The notes under the pieces are model-generated. The model saw nothing but the letters and a program-made list of their open reading frames with translations. It was not told the origin of the DNA and did no database searches. Below, piece after piece: positions 1-7,911 of a stretch of 26,136 bases of DNA. The DNA is from JAPUIN01 sp041580375. GTDB taxonomy: Bacteria; Acidobacteriota; Polarisedimenticolia; Gp22-AA2. Numbering within the stretch: the stretch's first letter is position 1; each line of letters begins with the position of its first letter. The stretch is taken from NCBI GenBank assembly GCA_041580375.1, contig JBFGDZ010000027.1, positions 1 to 26,136 of the forward strand, written 5' to 3'. The translations under genes were made by a program, and so were the position numbers.

Positions 1-753
1 GAGCCCGCGTCGTTCGCACCGCTCGTGCCCCCGCCGGATCGACTGTGGGCCGATCCGTTCCCGCTGCGCGCGGGAGATCGTCACTACATCTTCTTCGAGG
101 AGCTCCGCTACGCGACCGGCCGGGGGCGGATCGCGGTCCTGGAGATCGACCGCCGCGGGCGCACGAGCCCCCCGTCGATCGTCCTGGAGCGAGACCACCA
201 CCTGTCCTATCCGTTCCTGCTCGAATGGCAGGGGCGTCTCTACATGATCCCGGAATCATCGGAGAACGGCACCGTCCAAGCTTATCGTTGCGAGTCGTTC
301 CCGGACGTGTGGAGGAGCGAGCGGATCCTCATGAGCGGCATGGCCCTGCTCGATCCGACGCTCGTCGAGTATGGGGGACGCTGGTGGATGTTCGCCAACC
401 GCGCGGAGGACGGGGCCTCGACGTGGGACGAGCTGCATCTCTTCCACGCCGATCACCCGTTCGGCCCCTACACGCCCCACCCGCGCAATCCGGTCCGTTC
501 CGACGTGCGCGCCGCGCGACCCGCGGGATGGATCGTCCGCGAGAACGGCGCGCTGATCCGCCCGGCCCAGGACTGCTCCGTCCGCTACGGCTACGCGCTC
601 TCCAGACAGCGCATCGTGCATCTCGACGAGCAGGTGTACGAGGAGACGGGCGTCTCCCGCATCACGCCCGACGCCGCGCGGGGGATCCTCGGCGTCCACA
701 CGCTCAACGCCGCGGGGGATCTCGCCGTCATCGACCGGCTCGTCCGCCGCTGA
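1..753 (+). CDS. Beta-propeller sugar-transferase-type protein, 5' truncated
   Basis: The reading frame is open from base 1, so the gene starts outside the window; an internal GTG at 25 is probably not the start. The visible 250 residues carry a WADPF motif near the beginning, then repeated blade-like segments with aromatic and acidic residues (FFEEL, YMIPESS, LLDPTLVEYGGRWWMF, HPRNPV). This pattern matches the five-bladed propeller called the glucosamine inositolphosphorylceramide transferase N-terminal domain. In bacteria it is found alone or fused to formyltransferase-like domains in polysaccharide loci. That function is inferred from motif recall and the substrate is unknown. The ATP-grasp gene 55 bases downstream on the same strand may be linked. 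It could alternatively be read as a glycosyl hydrolase 43/32-like propeller. Confidence 0.7.
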   Translation, partial: EPASFAPLVPPPDRLWADPFPLRAGDRHYIFFEELRYATGRGRIAVLEIDRRGRTSPPSIVLERDHHLSYPFLLEWQGRLYMIPESSENGTVQAYRCESFPDVWRSERILMSGMALLDPTLVEYGGRWWMFANRAEDGASTWDELHLFHADHPFGPYTPHPRNPVRSDVRAARPAGWIVRENGALIRPAQDCSVRYGYALSRQRIVHLDEQVYEETGVSRITPDAARGILGVHTLNAAGDLAVIDRLVRR

Positions 754-793
754 CGTCGGCTCAGACCGCACGGCGACGCCTGCAGCGCTGTGC

Positions 794-799
794 TATGCT
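794..799 (+). promoter_or_regulatory. Possible extended -10 promoter element, near-leaderless
   Basis: TATGCT preceded by TGC forms an extended -10 element nine bases before the ATG at 809. No Shine-Dalgarno sequence lies between them and no good -35 is visible. Transcription would start within a few bases of the start codon, so the message may be almost leaderless. This is inferred from pattern only. Confidence 0.35.
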
Positions 800-808
800 G
801 CGCGCCGC

Positions 809-2074
809 ATGAAGAAAATCCTCTTCGCCTTCCCCACCGCCTGGGACGCCCGCCAGCTCGAGGCGTGCGGCGCGGCCTGGCGGGACCGCTTCGAGACCGG
901 ATGGACGGGGCCGGACGACGAGTCCCGTCCGTGGGACTTCGACGTGGTGGCATTCATCGAGGACTCGGTCCGCTCGCTGCCCGGCACGCTCGACGGGATC
1001 ATCAGCAGCAGCGACTATCCCGGGGCGACGGTCGCCGCGGCCATCGCCGCGCGGCTCGGTCTGAGCGGCCCCGATCCGAAGACCGTCATCTGCTGCTCGC
1101 ACAAGTACTATTCGCGTGTCCGGCAGAGCGAGTCGGTGCCCGAGGCGACCCCGCGCTTTCAGCTGATCGATCCCCTCGATCCGGAGCAAGCCTGCGGGAA
1201 GGCGGAGTTCCCCTGCTTCATCAAGCCGGTCAAGGGAGCCTTCTCGATGATGTCGAGGCGCCTGAACTCGGCCGACGAGATGCGCGAGTTCCTCGCGCGG
1301 CCGGCCGTGCAGGAGTTCGCGCGGGACTATATGCAGGCTTTCAATCAGCTGGTCGGCCGGCTCACCGACTTCGAGGTCGGCGGCAGCTACTTTCTCGCCG
1401 AGGAGCTGCTGAAGGGAACGCAGGTCACGGTGGACGGTTTTTCCCGGGGGGACGAGATCGAGATCCTCGGGATCGTCGATTCGGTGATGCACGGCGACAC
1501 CGGCAGCTTCGAGCGGTTCGACTATCCGTCCTCCCTCGGTGCCGCCGTGCAGTCGCGCATGGGCGACATCGCCGCGCGCGCGATCCGGCATCTCGGACTG
1601 CGCGACGCACTGTTCAACATCGAGATGATCCACGATCCCGGAACCGGCAGCGTTCACATCATCGAGATCAACCCGCGCATCAGCGGTCAGTTCGGTGATC
1701 TCTACCAGAAGGTGGACGGGACCAACACCTACGAGATCGCCCTGGCCCTGGCCGCCGGCGAGAGGCCGCGGATGCGCCGCCGGAAGGGGATCGCGGGCGT
1801 CGCCTGCAGCCGGCCGCTGCGAATCTACGAGCCGGTCGTCGTCGCGCGCGCTCCGGACGCGGAGAGGCGGCGCGCCGTCGAGGAGGAGTTCCCCGGCACG
1901 ATCGTCTGGCTGGAATGCGCGGAGGGGGACAAACTGGCCAACTTCGAGAGGATGGAGGACGGGCAGTCCTGCCGCTACGCGATCGTCAACACGGGCGCGC
2001 CCGACCGCCCGTCTCTCCTCGCTCGCCTCGACGCGATCCGGGACCGGCTCGGATTCGAGATGCGACCGCTCTGA
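809..2074 (+). CDS. ATP-grasp domain ligase
   Basis: The 421-residue protein has an ATP-grasp fold: an N-terminal Rossmann-like part (about 1-110), a nucleotide-binding lysine in FIKPVKG (K139 region), the acidic metal ligands IEMIHD (E272) and the signature IIEINPRISGQFGDLY (E286, N288). ATP-grasp enzymes join a carboxylate to an amine or thiol through an acylphosphate. The exact substrate cannot be read here. The C-terminal 100 residues resemble the extra domain of carnosine synthase/BL00235-type ligases, a weak impression. The upstream propeller gene suggests a role in surface-glycan or small-molecule modification. There is no Shine-Dalgarno sequence before the ATG, but a -10-like box ends nine bases upstream. 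Its TGA abuts the convergent hydrolase stop within a TGATCA palindrome (2072-2077). Confidence 0.85.
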   Translation: MKKILFAFPTAWDARQLEACGAAWRDRFETGWTGPDDESRPWDFDVVAFIEDSVRSLPGTLDGIISSSDYPGATVAAAIAARLGLSGPDPKTVICCSHKYYSRVRQSESVPEATPRFQLIDPLDPEQACGKAEFPCFIKPVKGAFSMMSRRLNSADEMREFLARPAVQEFARDYMQAFNQLVGRLTDFEVGGSYFLAEELLKGTQVTVDGFSRGDEIEILGIVDSVMHGDTGSFERFDYPSSLGAAVQSRMGDIAARAIRHLGLRDALFNIEMIHDPGTGSVHIIEINPRISGQFGDLYQKVDGTNTYEIALALAAGERPRMRRRKGIAGVACSRPLRIYEPVVVARAPDAERRRAVEEEFPGTIVWLECAEGDKLANFERMEDGQSCRYAIVNTGAPDRPSLLARLDAIRDRLGFEMRPL

Positions 2075-4108
2075 TCAGACCAGGTCGCGCCGGATCGAGC
2101 GATCCCACCGCCGCGAGAAGATCGCCTTCCCGTCCTCGCTCGCCTCGAGCTCGGCCCGGAGGCGGAAGTCCTTTTTCGTCGCCTCGAGCCGGGTCGTCGT
2201 GTCGATGCGCACGGCCCAGCCCTCCCGGCGCAGCACGATGGCGTGATCGATCTCCGCCCGGGCCGAGAGCGGATCGTCGGGGCGTATGCGGTACCTCTCG
2301 ATGATCGCGTGCCCGAGATCCAGATCGATCGGCTCGAGTCGCTGCAGGGCCGGATCGCCGGAGCCGTCGGCGTCGCGCCGCACGGTCACCACGATCTCTC
2401 CCGTCCCGGGATCCTCCCGCACGATGCGCTCCGTCCGGGATGGATCGAGATCGATCGATTCGGGCGGCGGGGCGCCCTCCGGCCGGCCGAACGGCCGCAG
2501 CCGGTCGTCGCGGGGGTCCGGGGGGCGGACCGGCAGATCGAGGCGGCTCGCCCCGGCGAACAGGGTCAGGGTGACGGGCTCGGGGGACGGCCAGGCGAGA
2601 GGCCAGTAGGAGGTCGAGATCGCCAGGCGCATGCGATGCCCCGCGGGGAAGGCGTGCGCCACCTCGTTCAGCCGAACGCGGACCTCGTACCGCTCGCCCG
2701 GCCGCAGCGCGGCGGGGTGCTCGTGGCCGTCGCGGTGCGTGAGGTTCAGCAGGCCGTAGGTGACGCGCGTGGAGGCGCCGTCCGGCGCCACGTCGTTCAG
2801 CCGCACCGCCACCATCGCGTTCGGCCTGTCGGAGGACAGGGTGAGCGTCACCTCCGGCGCCCCGAAAATCTCGACCCGGTCGCGGAACGGCCCGGTCTCG
2901 AACAGGAGCGAGTGCGCCGCGTCCTCGCGCTGATCCGTCGGCATCTCCCCCGGCGCGCCGAAGCCGCACCAGCGTCCCGCCGCCATGCCGACGGTCTGCG
3001 GCGAGCGGCACGCGAGCTCCGTCTCCGGGCCGGCGATCGGATCGAGGCTCCCGCGATTGAGATGGTAGCGCTCGGCGCGGATCCGATCGGAAGGCCAGCG
3101 CTCCTCCGCCACCCAGCGCCCCGGGCGGTCCGCGTAGAAGGGCCGCGGCGGCACGCTCTCCTGCATCCAGACGCGGTAGAACGGCTCGTTCAGGATCCCG
3201 GTGTCTTTCCCGCCGAGGGTCTGATCCCAGAACAGCAGCGCCTCCTGAAGAAACCCGATCGCCGGGCCCGGGACGCCCTGGTGCGGATAGAGATGGGCCC
3301 ACGGCCCGATCAGCCCCTTGCGCGGAGCGCTGAGTCCGGCGAGGAGCCGGGGCACGGCGTTGCTGTACGCGTCGGCCCAGCCGCCGACCGCGTACACGGG
3401 ACAGACGATGCGCGAGTATTCCTCGCAGATCGATCCCCGCTTCCAGTAGTCGTCGCGGCGCTGATGGCGCAGCCAGGTCTCGACGAACAGCGGATTGTGC
3501 TCCAGGCGCTCGAGCCACATCGAGCGCCAGCGCGGGCCGACGAGATCGGGATCCGGGGGCTGGGCATTGAGCGTGAACAGGACGCTGCCCCACAGCAGGT
3601 TCTCGTTCAGCAGGCAGCCCCCCATGTAGTGGGCATCGTCCGCGTAACGGTCGTCCGCCGCACAGACGGTGATGATCCCCTTCAGTTGCGGCGGACGCCG
3701 CGCGGCGACCTGGAGCGCGTTGAAGCCCCCCCACGATTTCCCCATCATGCCGACCGCCCCGGTGCACCACGGCTGCGAGGCGATCCAGCGGATCGCCTCG
3801 ACGCAGTCCTCCTGCTCGCGGTCCAGGTACTCGTCACCCAGGAGGCCCTCGGACTCGCCCGATCCGCGCAGGTCGATCCGCACGGCCGCGTAACCGTGGC
3901 CGGCGAAGTACCGGTGCATCGGCTCGTCACGGCTGCGGGTCCAGTCGCGCTTCCGGTAGGGGATGGACTCGATGATGGCGGGGACGGGGGAGCGGTCCGC
4001 GTCGTCCGGCAGCCAGATGCGGGCCGACAGGCGGCAGCCGTCCGGCATCGGGATCCAGACGTGCTCCAGCTCGCGGACCTGCTTGGGGAAGCGTTCGACG
4101 ATCTTCAC
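2075..4108 (-). CDS. CocE/NonD-family alpha/beta hydrolase (S15 peptidase-like)
   Basis: The 677-residue protein matches the X-Pro dipeptidyl-peptidase/cocaine-esterase family. An N-terminal alpha/beta hydrolase domain carries the nucleophile in GKSWGG (S125), the acid in GGWADAYSN (D246) and the histidine in GPWAHLYPHQG (H272). A C-terminal jelly-roll domain follows (about 330-560, with LSSDRPNAMVAVRLNDV and HAFPAGHRMRLAIS), then a further 110-residue tail. Members cleave ester or amide bonds; no signal peptide is evident, so it is probably cytoplasmic. The start is a GTG with a weak ribosome site. The gene follows the cupin gene by 24 bases and is probably cotranscribed with it. It could be an acylase or esterase rather than a peptidase. 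Substrate unknown. Confidence 0.88.
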   Translation of the reverse strand: MKIVERFPKQVRELEHVWIPMPDGCRLSARIWLPDDADRSPVPAIIESIPYRKRDWTRSRDEPMHRYFAGHGYAAVRIDLRGSGESEGLLGDEYLDREQEDCVEAIRWIASQPWCTGAVGMMGKSWGGFNALQVAARRPPQLKGIITVCAADDRYADDAHYMGGCLLNENLLWGSVLFTLNAQPPDPDLVGPRWRSMWLERLEHNPLFVETWLRHQRRDDYWKRGSICEEYSRIVCPVYAVGGWADAYSNAVPRLLAGLSAPRKGLIGPWAHLYPHQGVPGPAIGFLQEALLFWDQTLGGKDTGILNEPFYRVWMQESVPPRPFYADRPGRWVAEERWPSDRIRAERYHLNRGSLDPIAGPETELACRSPQTVGMAAGRWCGFGAPGEMPTDQREDAAHSLLFETGPFRDRVEIFGAPEVTLTLSSDRPNAMVAVRLNDVAPDGASTRVTYGLLNLTHRDGHEHPAALRPGERYEVRVRLNEVAHAFPAGHRMRLAISTSYWPLAWPSPEPVTLTLFAGASRLDLPVRPPDPRDDRLRPFGRPEGAPPPESIDLDPSRTERIVREDPGTGEIVVTVRRDADGSGDPALQRLEPIDLDLGHAIIERYRIRPDDPLSARAEIDHAIVLRREGWAVRIDTTTRLEATKKDFRLRAELEASEDGKAIFSRRWDRSIRRDLV

Positions 4109-4132
4109 GGCAGCGGCCCCGGCGCGGCGGAT

Positions 4133-4591
4133 CTATTCGATCGGCCCGTCCGGTGAGTAGATGACGTAGATCTTGGTATAACCGTCCGAGTCCCAGATCC
4201 CCGTCCACTCATGGGGGATGACGACCGCGTCGCCCGCGCGAATCGTCTGGACCGTCCCGTCCGCGGAGGTCAGCTTCACCCCGCCTTCCAGGAAGTACAT
4301 GAACTCGTCGACGCCGTACGGCTCGGAGATGGTGAACCGGCAGGGGCCCGATCGGTAGATCCCGGCGTCGAATTGACGGTCACTGCTGAGGAACGACTCC
4401 ACGTCCTCGGTCGTGTAGGGACCGCGCTCGCTCTCCTTCTTCTCGATCACGGGAGCGACGTCCCGGAAGATGCCGCCGGCGATCTGCGCCTTGCTCATTT
4501 TGACCGGCTTCGGCACCGTACCCTCCCCGGACTCGACACTTCCGGGAACGACGAGCCAGACGAACAGCGCCGCGACGATGAAGCGTCTCAT
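4133..4591 (-). CDS. Secreted cupin-domain protein
   Basis: The 152-residue protein begins with a signal peptide (basic MRRF, then a hydrophobic stretch to about residue 20). It ends in a single cupin fold (about 65-150) with the motifs GVDEFMYFLEGGVKLTSADG and AGDAVVIPHEWTGIW. The sequence is of the DUF861/cupin_3 type seen in ureidoglycine aminohydrolase-like proteins. The usual cluster of metal-binding histidines is mostly missing, so an enzymatic role is doubtful and ligand binding is possible. GGGAGG lies about eight bases upstream of the ATG. It sits between the LysM lipoprotein (34 bases upstream) and the hydrolase gene (24 bases downstream), all on one strand. Confidence 0.8.
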   Translation of the reverse strand: MRRFIVAALFVWLVVPGSVESGEGTVPKPVKMSKAQIAGGIFRDVAPVIEKKESERGPYTTEDVESFLSSDRQFDAGIYRSGPCRFTISEPYGVDEFMYFLEGGVKLTSADGTVQTIRAGDAVVIPHEWTGIWDSDGYTKIYVIYSPDGPIE

Positions 4592-4625
4592 GACCGGAGC
4601 CTCCCGGCGAAGATCGTCCCTCCCC

Positions 4626-5462
4626 TCATTCCATCGGGGACTGCGGGACGTAGGTTCTGAGGAATCGCATCGCGCGCTTCTTCATCTCCTCCATCGGGAC
4701 GTTGCGCGGGATGCGGAACTCCTGGTTCGGATAGATCAGCTCCGGATTGCGGATCATGTTCCGGTTTTCCTCGTAGAGGACCGGCCACAGGAGCGGATCC
4801 CCGTAGATTCTGTCCATGGAGGAGATGCGCCAGAGGGAATCGCCCCGCACGACCGTGTAGGTCGCCGGCTTCGCCTTGCGGCGGCGCTCCTCCTCCAGGC
4901 GGCGTGCCTCCTCCTCGGCCCGGCGGGCCTCTTCCTCGAGGCGCTGCTTTTCGGCGATCGCGGTCTTGCCGGATTGCCGCGCCAGCCCCGCCGCTTCGCG
5001 GGCGAGGTCCCGGGCCCGGAGATACCCGCACGGATCCTTGAGCTCGTTCTTCGCCCGGTCCAGCGTCGATCGGGCCTTCCGGTACTCCGACGCGGCGTAG
5101 GTCTCGGCCTCCGCCTTTCCGGCCGCGGCCAGCGCGTCCGAGGCCTCCGCGATCGCCGCGTCGGCGTCCCTCTTCGCCGACGCCTTCGCGCGCTCCGCCT
5201 CGGCACCGAGCGACTCGACCCGCGGCAGTAGCGTCTCCGCCTGCTCGCCGGCCTTGCGGTACTTCTCGTCCGCGACCAGCGCGTTCATGGCCTGCACGTC
5301 CGGCTCCAGTGTTCTCACGCGGTTCTGGAGGTAGACGCTCGCGCAGCCGTCGCGCGTCCGGTCCCACATCCTGTTCAGATCGGTGACCCCCTGGGGCGGT
5401 CTCGACGCGCAGCCCGCCGCCAGCACCAGGATTCCGACCGCCATGACGATTCGCGAGCGCAT
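4626..5462 (-). CDS. LysM-domain lipoprotein with DUF4398-like helical region
   Basis: The 278-residue protein has a lipoprotein signal with lipobox LAAGC (C18). A long Ala/Glu/Arg-rich helical region follows (about 45-195) that contains a DUF4398-like stretch around 100-140 and a charged coiled coil (170-198). A LysM domain lies near 200-252 (TYTVVRGDSLWRIS, then YPNQEFRIP). LysM binds peptidoglycan glycan strands, so this is likely an outer-membrane lipoprotein tethered to the cell wall. AAGGAGG lies eight bases before the ATG, fixing the start. The gene is 107 bases downstream of the OmpA-family gene and 34 bases upstream of the cupin gene. Confidence 0.88.
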   Translation of the reverse strand: MRSRIVMAVGILVLAAGCASRPPQGVTDLNRMWDRTRDGCASVYLQNRVRTLEPDVQAMNALVADEKYRKAGEQAETLLPRVESLGAEAERAKASAKRDADAAIAEASDALAAAGKAEAETYAASEYRKARSTLDRAKNELKDPCGYLRARDLAREAAGLARQSGKTAIAEKQRLEEEARRAEEEARRLEEERRRKAKPATYTVVRGDSLWRISSMDRIYGDPLLWPVLYEENRNMIRNPELIYPNQEFRIPRNVPMEEMKKRAMRFLRTYVPQSPME

Positions 5463-5569
5463 CGTTCGAACCTCCTTCCGCCTTCCGATCGTTCCGGTGA
5501 CGATGTCTCTTCCCTGCCTCGACGGTCAAAGCGGTTCCGTTCCAGACCTTCTATCACATCGGAGCCCGG

Positions 5570-6958
5570 TCAGGATCCCTGGGAGGCTGCGCCGCTGATG
5601 ACGATCTCGACGCGCCGGTTGCGCTTTCTCCCCTCGGGCGTGTCGTTGTCGGCGACGGGACGGGTCATGCCGTACCCGACCGCGCGCAGCCTATCGATCG
5701 GCACGTCGCGGCTTCCGAGAAACGCGCGCACCGACTCGGCGCGCCGCTCCGACAGCCGGAGGTTGTAGTCGGGGCTGCCGGTCGAGTCGGTGTGGCCCTC
5801 GACAGCGACCCCGAGCTCGGGCATCACGTGCAGGACGCCGGCCAGCTCGGCCAGCACCAGCCTCGCCTCGGGCTTCAGGTTCGCCTCGTTGACGTCGAAC
5901 AGGACGTCGGGCAGGCTGACGACGAACCCCTTCGCCCCGGAGGTCGTCTCGGCGATCTTCGACAGGGCTCCCTCGAGGCGCTCGTTCAGCCTCGACATGT
6001 CCTGGCGCAGGTCTCCCACGGCCGCGGTCAGCTCGACCTTTTCCCGGGTGACGGCCTCCTTTTCCGCCCTCAGGCGCCTCGCCGCGTCCTCCGCCTCCCG
6101 CGCGCGCGACTGCGCCTCGGCGACGCGCTCCTCGAGGGCCTTCAGCTCGGCCCGCCTTTTGGCCAGGTTTTCTTCGATCGCGATCGATTCCAGCCGGTTC
6201 ATCGTGATGTTGATCGCCTCGTTGCTCAGGGCGATGGCGCGCCGGCCGTGGTCGAGAAGGGCCGTGTCCTTACCCCGGGACGCCGATTCATCGGCCTTGG
6301 AGAGCGCCAGCCCGGCGTCCCGATGGAGCCGGGCCGCATGGATCGCGGCACCCCTCCGCCCGGCCAGCTCGTACGCCTTGTGCGCCTGCACGAGGACGAG
6401 CGGCGTATCCGAGTCGCGCCGAACGTCCGTGATGCTGGCGATCGCGTGCTTCGGAGCGGGCGCGAACCCGGCGAAGGTGAACGCGCGGGTCGCCGCCTTC
6501 TTGCTCCGGCTCGGCGCGTTGATGAACACCGGCAGGGCCGAGGGAGCGGGAACGAGGTAGTAGGGCTCCGCGGTGACCAGCAGCGCGAACTGCTTGTTGG
6601 CGGTGGAGAACTCGAGCGTCGCATCGTCGTCCTCCACGATGACCTCGCCCAGGTTGTCCCACCGGCCATCCTCGCGGACCGCCCACAGGACGTAGCAGGT
6701 GACGTCCCCGCCGAACAGGACGGCGGGCTTCATGTCGTCGTACGACAGCTCGACCCTCGCCTGCCCGTCGCGGTAGAGGATTTCCGCCTTCATCTTCGCG
6801 GCGGGCGCCCCGGGCCGGGGCACCAGGTCGAGCTTGATCTGATCGCGCTCGGGGAACTGCACGGCCTGCATCTCCAATTCCAGGGCGCCGGCCTCGGCGC
6901 CGCACAGGCCGACGAGGGCCAGGACGAGCGGGATCCCCATGAGCATTCGCTGCATCAT
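5570..6958 (-). CDS. OmpA-family peptidoglycan-binding protein with coiled coil
   Basis: The 462-residue protein has a signal peptide (cleavage probably after about residue 26), an unassigned beta-rich N-terminal part (30-165), a helical DUF4398-like segment (185-250) and a heptad-rich coiled coil (about 255-335). The C-terminal OmpA domain (345-455) carries EGHTDSTGSPDYNLRLSERR and RRVEIVI. OmpA domains hold diaminopimelate in peptidoglycan through Asp and Arg residues, both present in this motif. It likely spans the periplasm. AAGGAG nine bases upstream supports the first of two adjacent ATGs. It lies 79 bases after the PRC-barrel gene and may share its promoter. Confidence 0.9.
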   Translation of the reverse strand: MMQRMLMGIPLVLALVGLCGAEAGALELEMQAVQFPERDQIKLDLVPRPGAPAAKMKAEILYRDGQARVELSYDDMKPAVLFGGDVTCYVLWAVREDGRWDNLGEVIVEDDDATLEFSTANKQFALLVTAEPYYLVPAPSALPVFINAPSRSKKAATRAFTFAGFAPAPKHAIASITDVRRDSDTPLVLVQAHKAYELAGRRGAAIHAARLHRDAGLALSKADESASRGKDTALLDHGRRAIALSNEAINITMNRLESIAIEENLAKRRAELKALEERVAEAQSRAREAEDAARRLRAEKEAVTREKVELTAAVGDLRQDMSRLNERLEGALSKIAETTSGAKGFVVSLPDVLFDVNEANLKPEARLVLAELAGVLHVMPELGVAVEGHTDSTGSPDYNLRLSERRAESVRAFLGSRDVPIDRLRAVGYGMTRPVADNDTPEGRKRNRRVEIVISGAASQGS

Positions 6959-6984
6959 TGTCGTGATCTCCTTATCTGTCGAGC

Positions 6985-7016
6985 AGATCGATCCGGATCG
7001 GCGGATCGGTGATCGG
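6985..7016. repeat. Short GATC-rich tract between PRC-barrel and OmpA genes
   Basis: Five GATC tetramers, several as GATCGG or GGATCG, occur within about 30 bases in the leader region of the OmpA-family gene. It may be chance in GC-rich DNA or a methylation- or protein-binding tract. No function is claimed. Confidence 0.3.
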
Positions 7017-7037
7017 AACCGGCCCGCCTCAAAAGCC

Positions 7038-7616
7038 TCAATCGGCGGGCGGCCCCGCGTCGGGCGGCGACGGCTTTCTCGCCGGCCGGAACTTCTTCTG
7101 GAAGGTGCGGACGATCCTGTCGAGACCGCCGTCTCTCTTCATCAGGGCGTCGGTGGCGCCCGACTTCACGATGACGCTGTCGGGCCCGATCGTGTCGACG
7201 TAATTGGCCGGCAGCGAAGCGCCCCCCTCGAGGAACTTGCGGACGCCCCCGCCCGAGAGGATCATCACCTGCAGCTCCCCGGTGAACCCGTCGAAGATCC
7301 AGTCCTCGACGACGCCGATCTCCTCGCCCTGCGTCGTGATCACCGGCTTGTTCGTCACGCTTCCGATCGCCCGGAACCGCTCCATGAGCGCCTCCTCGTG
7401 GCGGGGGTCGGACGGTTGCTTCAGGTCCACCATGATGGAGTCCTTGCCGAAACTCCTGATCGCCTCGAGGCGGATCGGCCGGCCGTTCCCGAGAATGACC
7501 GCCTCGACGACGTCGCGGCCCGGATCGAGGAGGAGCCCCCTCACCTCGCCCAGCGCGGTCCCCGTCTCGAGCTCGATCACCCTCTTGCCGACGGTGCTCC
7601 TGCATGTCGTGATCAT
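7038..7616 (-). CDS. Tandem PRC-barrel domain protein
   Basis: The 192-residue protein contains two PRC-barrel repeats: about 5-80 (GKRVIELETGTALGEVRGLLLDP) and 85-155 (GEEIGVVEDWIFDGFTGELQVM). A basic, proline-rich tail follows. PRC barrels are small beta-barrels found in RNA-processing, photosynthetic and sporulation proteins; here the partner is unknown. There is no signal peptide. I chose the second ATG because AGGAGG directly abuts the first one at 7622 and is spaced six bases from the ATG at 7616. A good sigma70 promoter lies about 70 bases upstream. It leads the run of - strand envelope genes. Confidence 0.8.
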   Translation of the reverse strand: MITTCRSTVGKRVIELETGTALGEVRGLLLDPGRDVVEAVILGNGRPIRLEAIRSFGKDSIMVDLKQPSDPRHEEALMERFRAIGSVTNKPVITTQGEEIGVVEDWIFDGFTGELQVMILSGGGVRKFLEGGASLPANYVDTIGPDSVIVKSGATDALMKRDGGLDRIVRTFQKKFRPARKPSPPDAGPPAD

Positions 7617-7622
7617 CGCCAT

Positions 7623-7628
7623 CCTCCT
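7623..7628 (-). promoter_or_regulatory. Strong ribosome-binding site that sets the PRC-barrel start
   Basis: AGGAGG on the - strand directly touches the ATG at 7622 (no spacer) but sits six bases from the ATG at 7616. Normal spacing favours the inner ATG. Confidence 0.6.
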
Positions 7629-7689
7629 GCTGCAACCTCATTGTCGACCGGATCGCGCCCGGACGGGGCGTCGTCCGGCGGCGATTTGG

Positions 7690-7718
7690 ATTCTATCGAA
7701 AGTATTCCGACGCGTCAA
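7690..7718 (-). promoter_or_regulatory. Sigma70-type promoter for the PRC-barrel gene
   Basis: On the - strand TTGACG (-35) is followed after exactly 17 bases by TAGAAT (-10), each one mismatch from consensus. The predicted start near 7683 leaves a leader of about 60-65 bases before the gene. Confidence 0.6.
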
Positions 7719-7791
7719 GACGCCCCGTGATCCTCCGAAAAATGGAATAAATTGCGCTCAGATGGAGGCTTAGGACGGCCACCGGGCCGGA

Positions 7792-7821
7792 TTGATTATA
7801 TCGTTCACGATTGAATATGAC
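7792..7821 (+). promoter_or_regulatory. Possible distal sigma70 promoter for the symporter
   Basis: TTGATT and TATGAC are separated by 18 bases in a locally AT-richer stretch. It would give a leader of about 85 bases. A closer candidate exists at 7876-7905. Confidence 0.3.
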
Positions 7822-7875
7822 CCGCCGGGAACCGACCGGGACCCCCGGCGCGGGGCCCACGCCGCGCACTCCGAT

Positions 7876-7905
7876 TTGCGCCCCGGAGCCATCCTGGGAT
7901 ATGAA
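7876..7905 (+). promoter_or_regulatory. Possible proximal promoter giving a leaderless symporter mRNA
   Basis: TTGCGC and TATGAA are separated by 18 bases. The -10 box ends six bases before the ATG at 7912, and no Shine-Dalgarno sequence fits between. This arrangement predicts a message beginning at or next to the start codon. Confidence 0.35.
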
Positions 7906-7911
7906 GCCGCG

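Noticed and set aside
2243..4156. Open frame of 637 codons on the + strand opposite the CocE-type hydrolase
   Set aside because: It is antisense to a gene with an intact catalytic triad, is Arg/Pro/Gly-biased and matches no family; long antisense frames are expected in GC-rich DNA.
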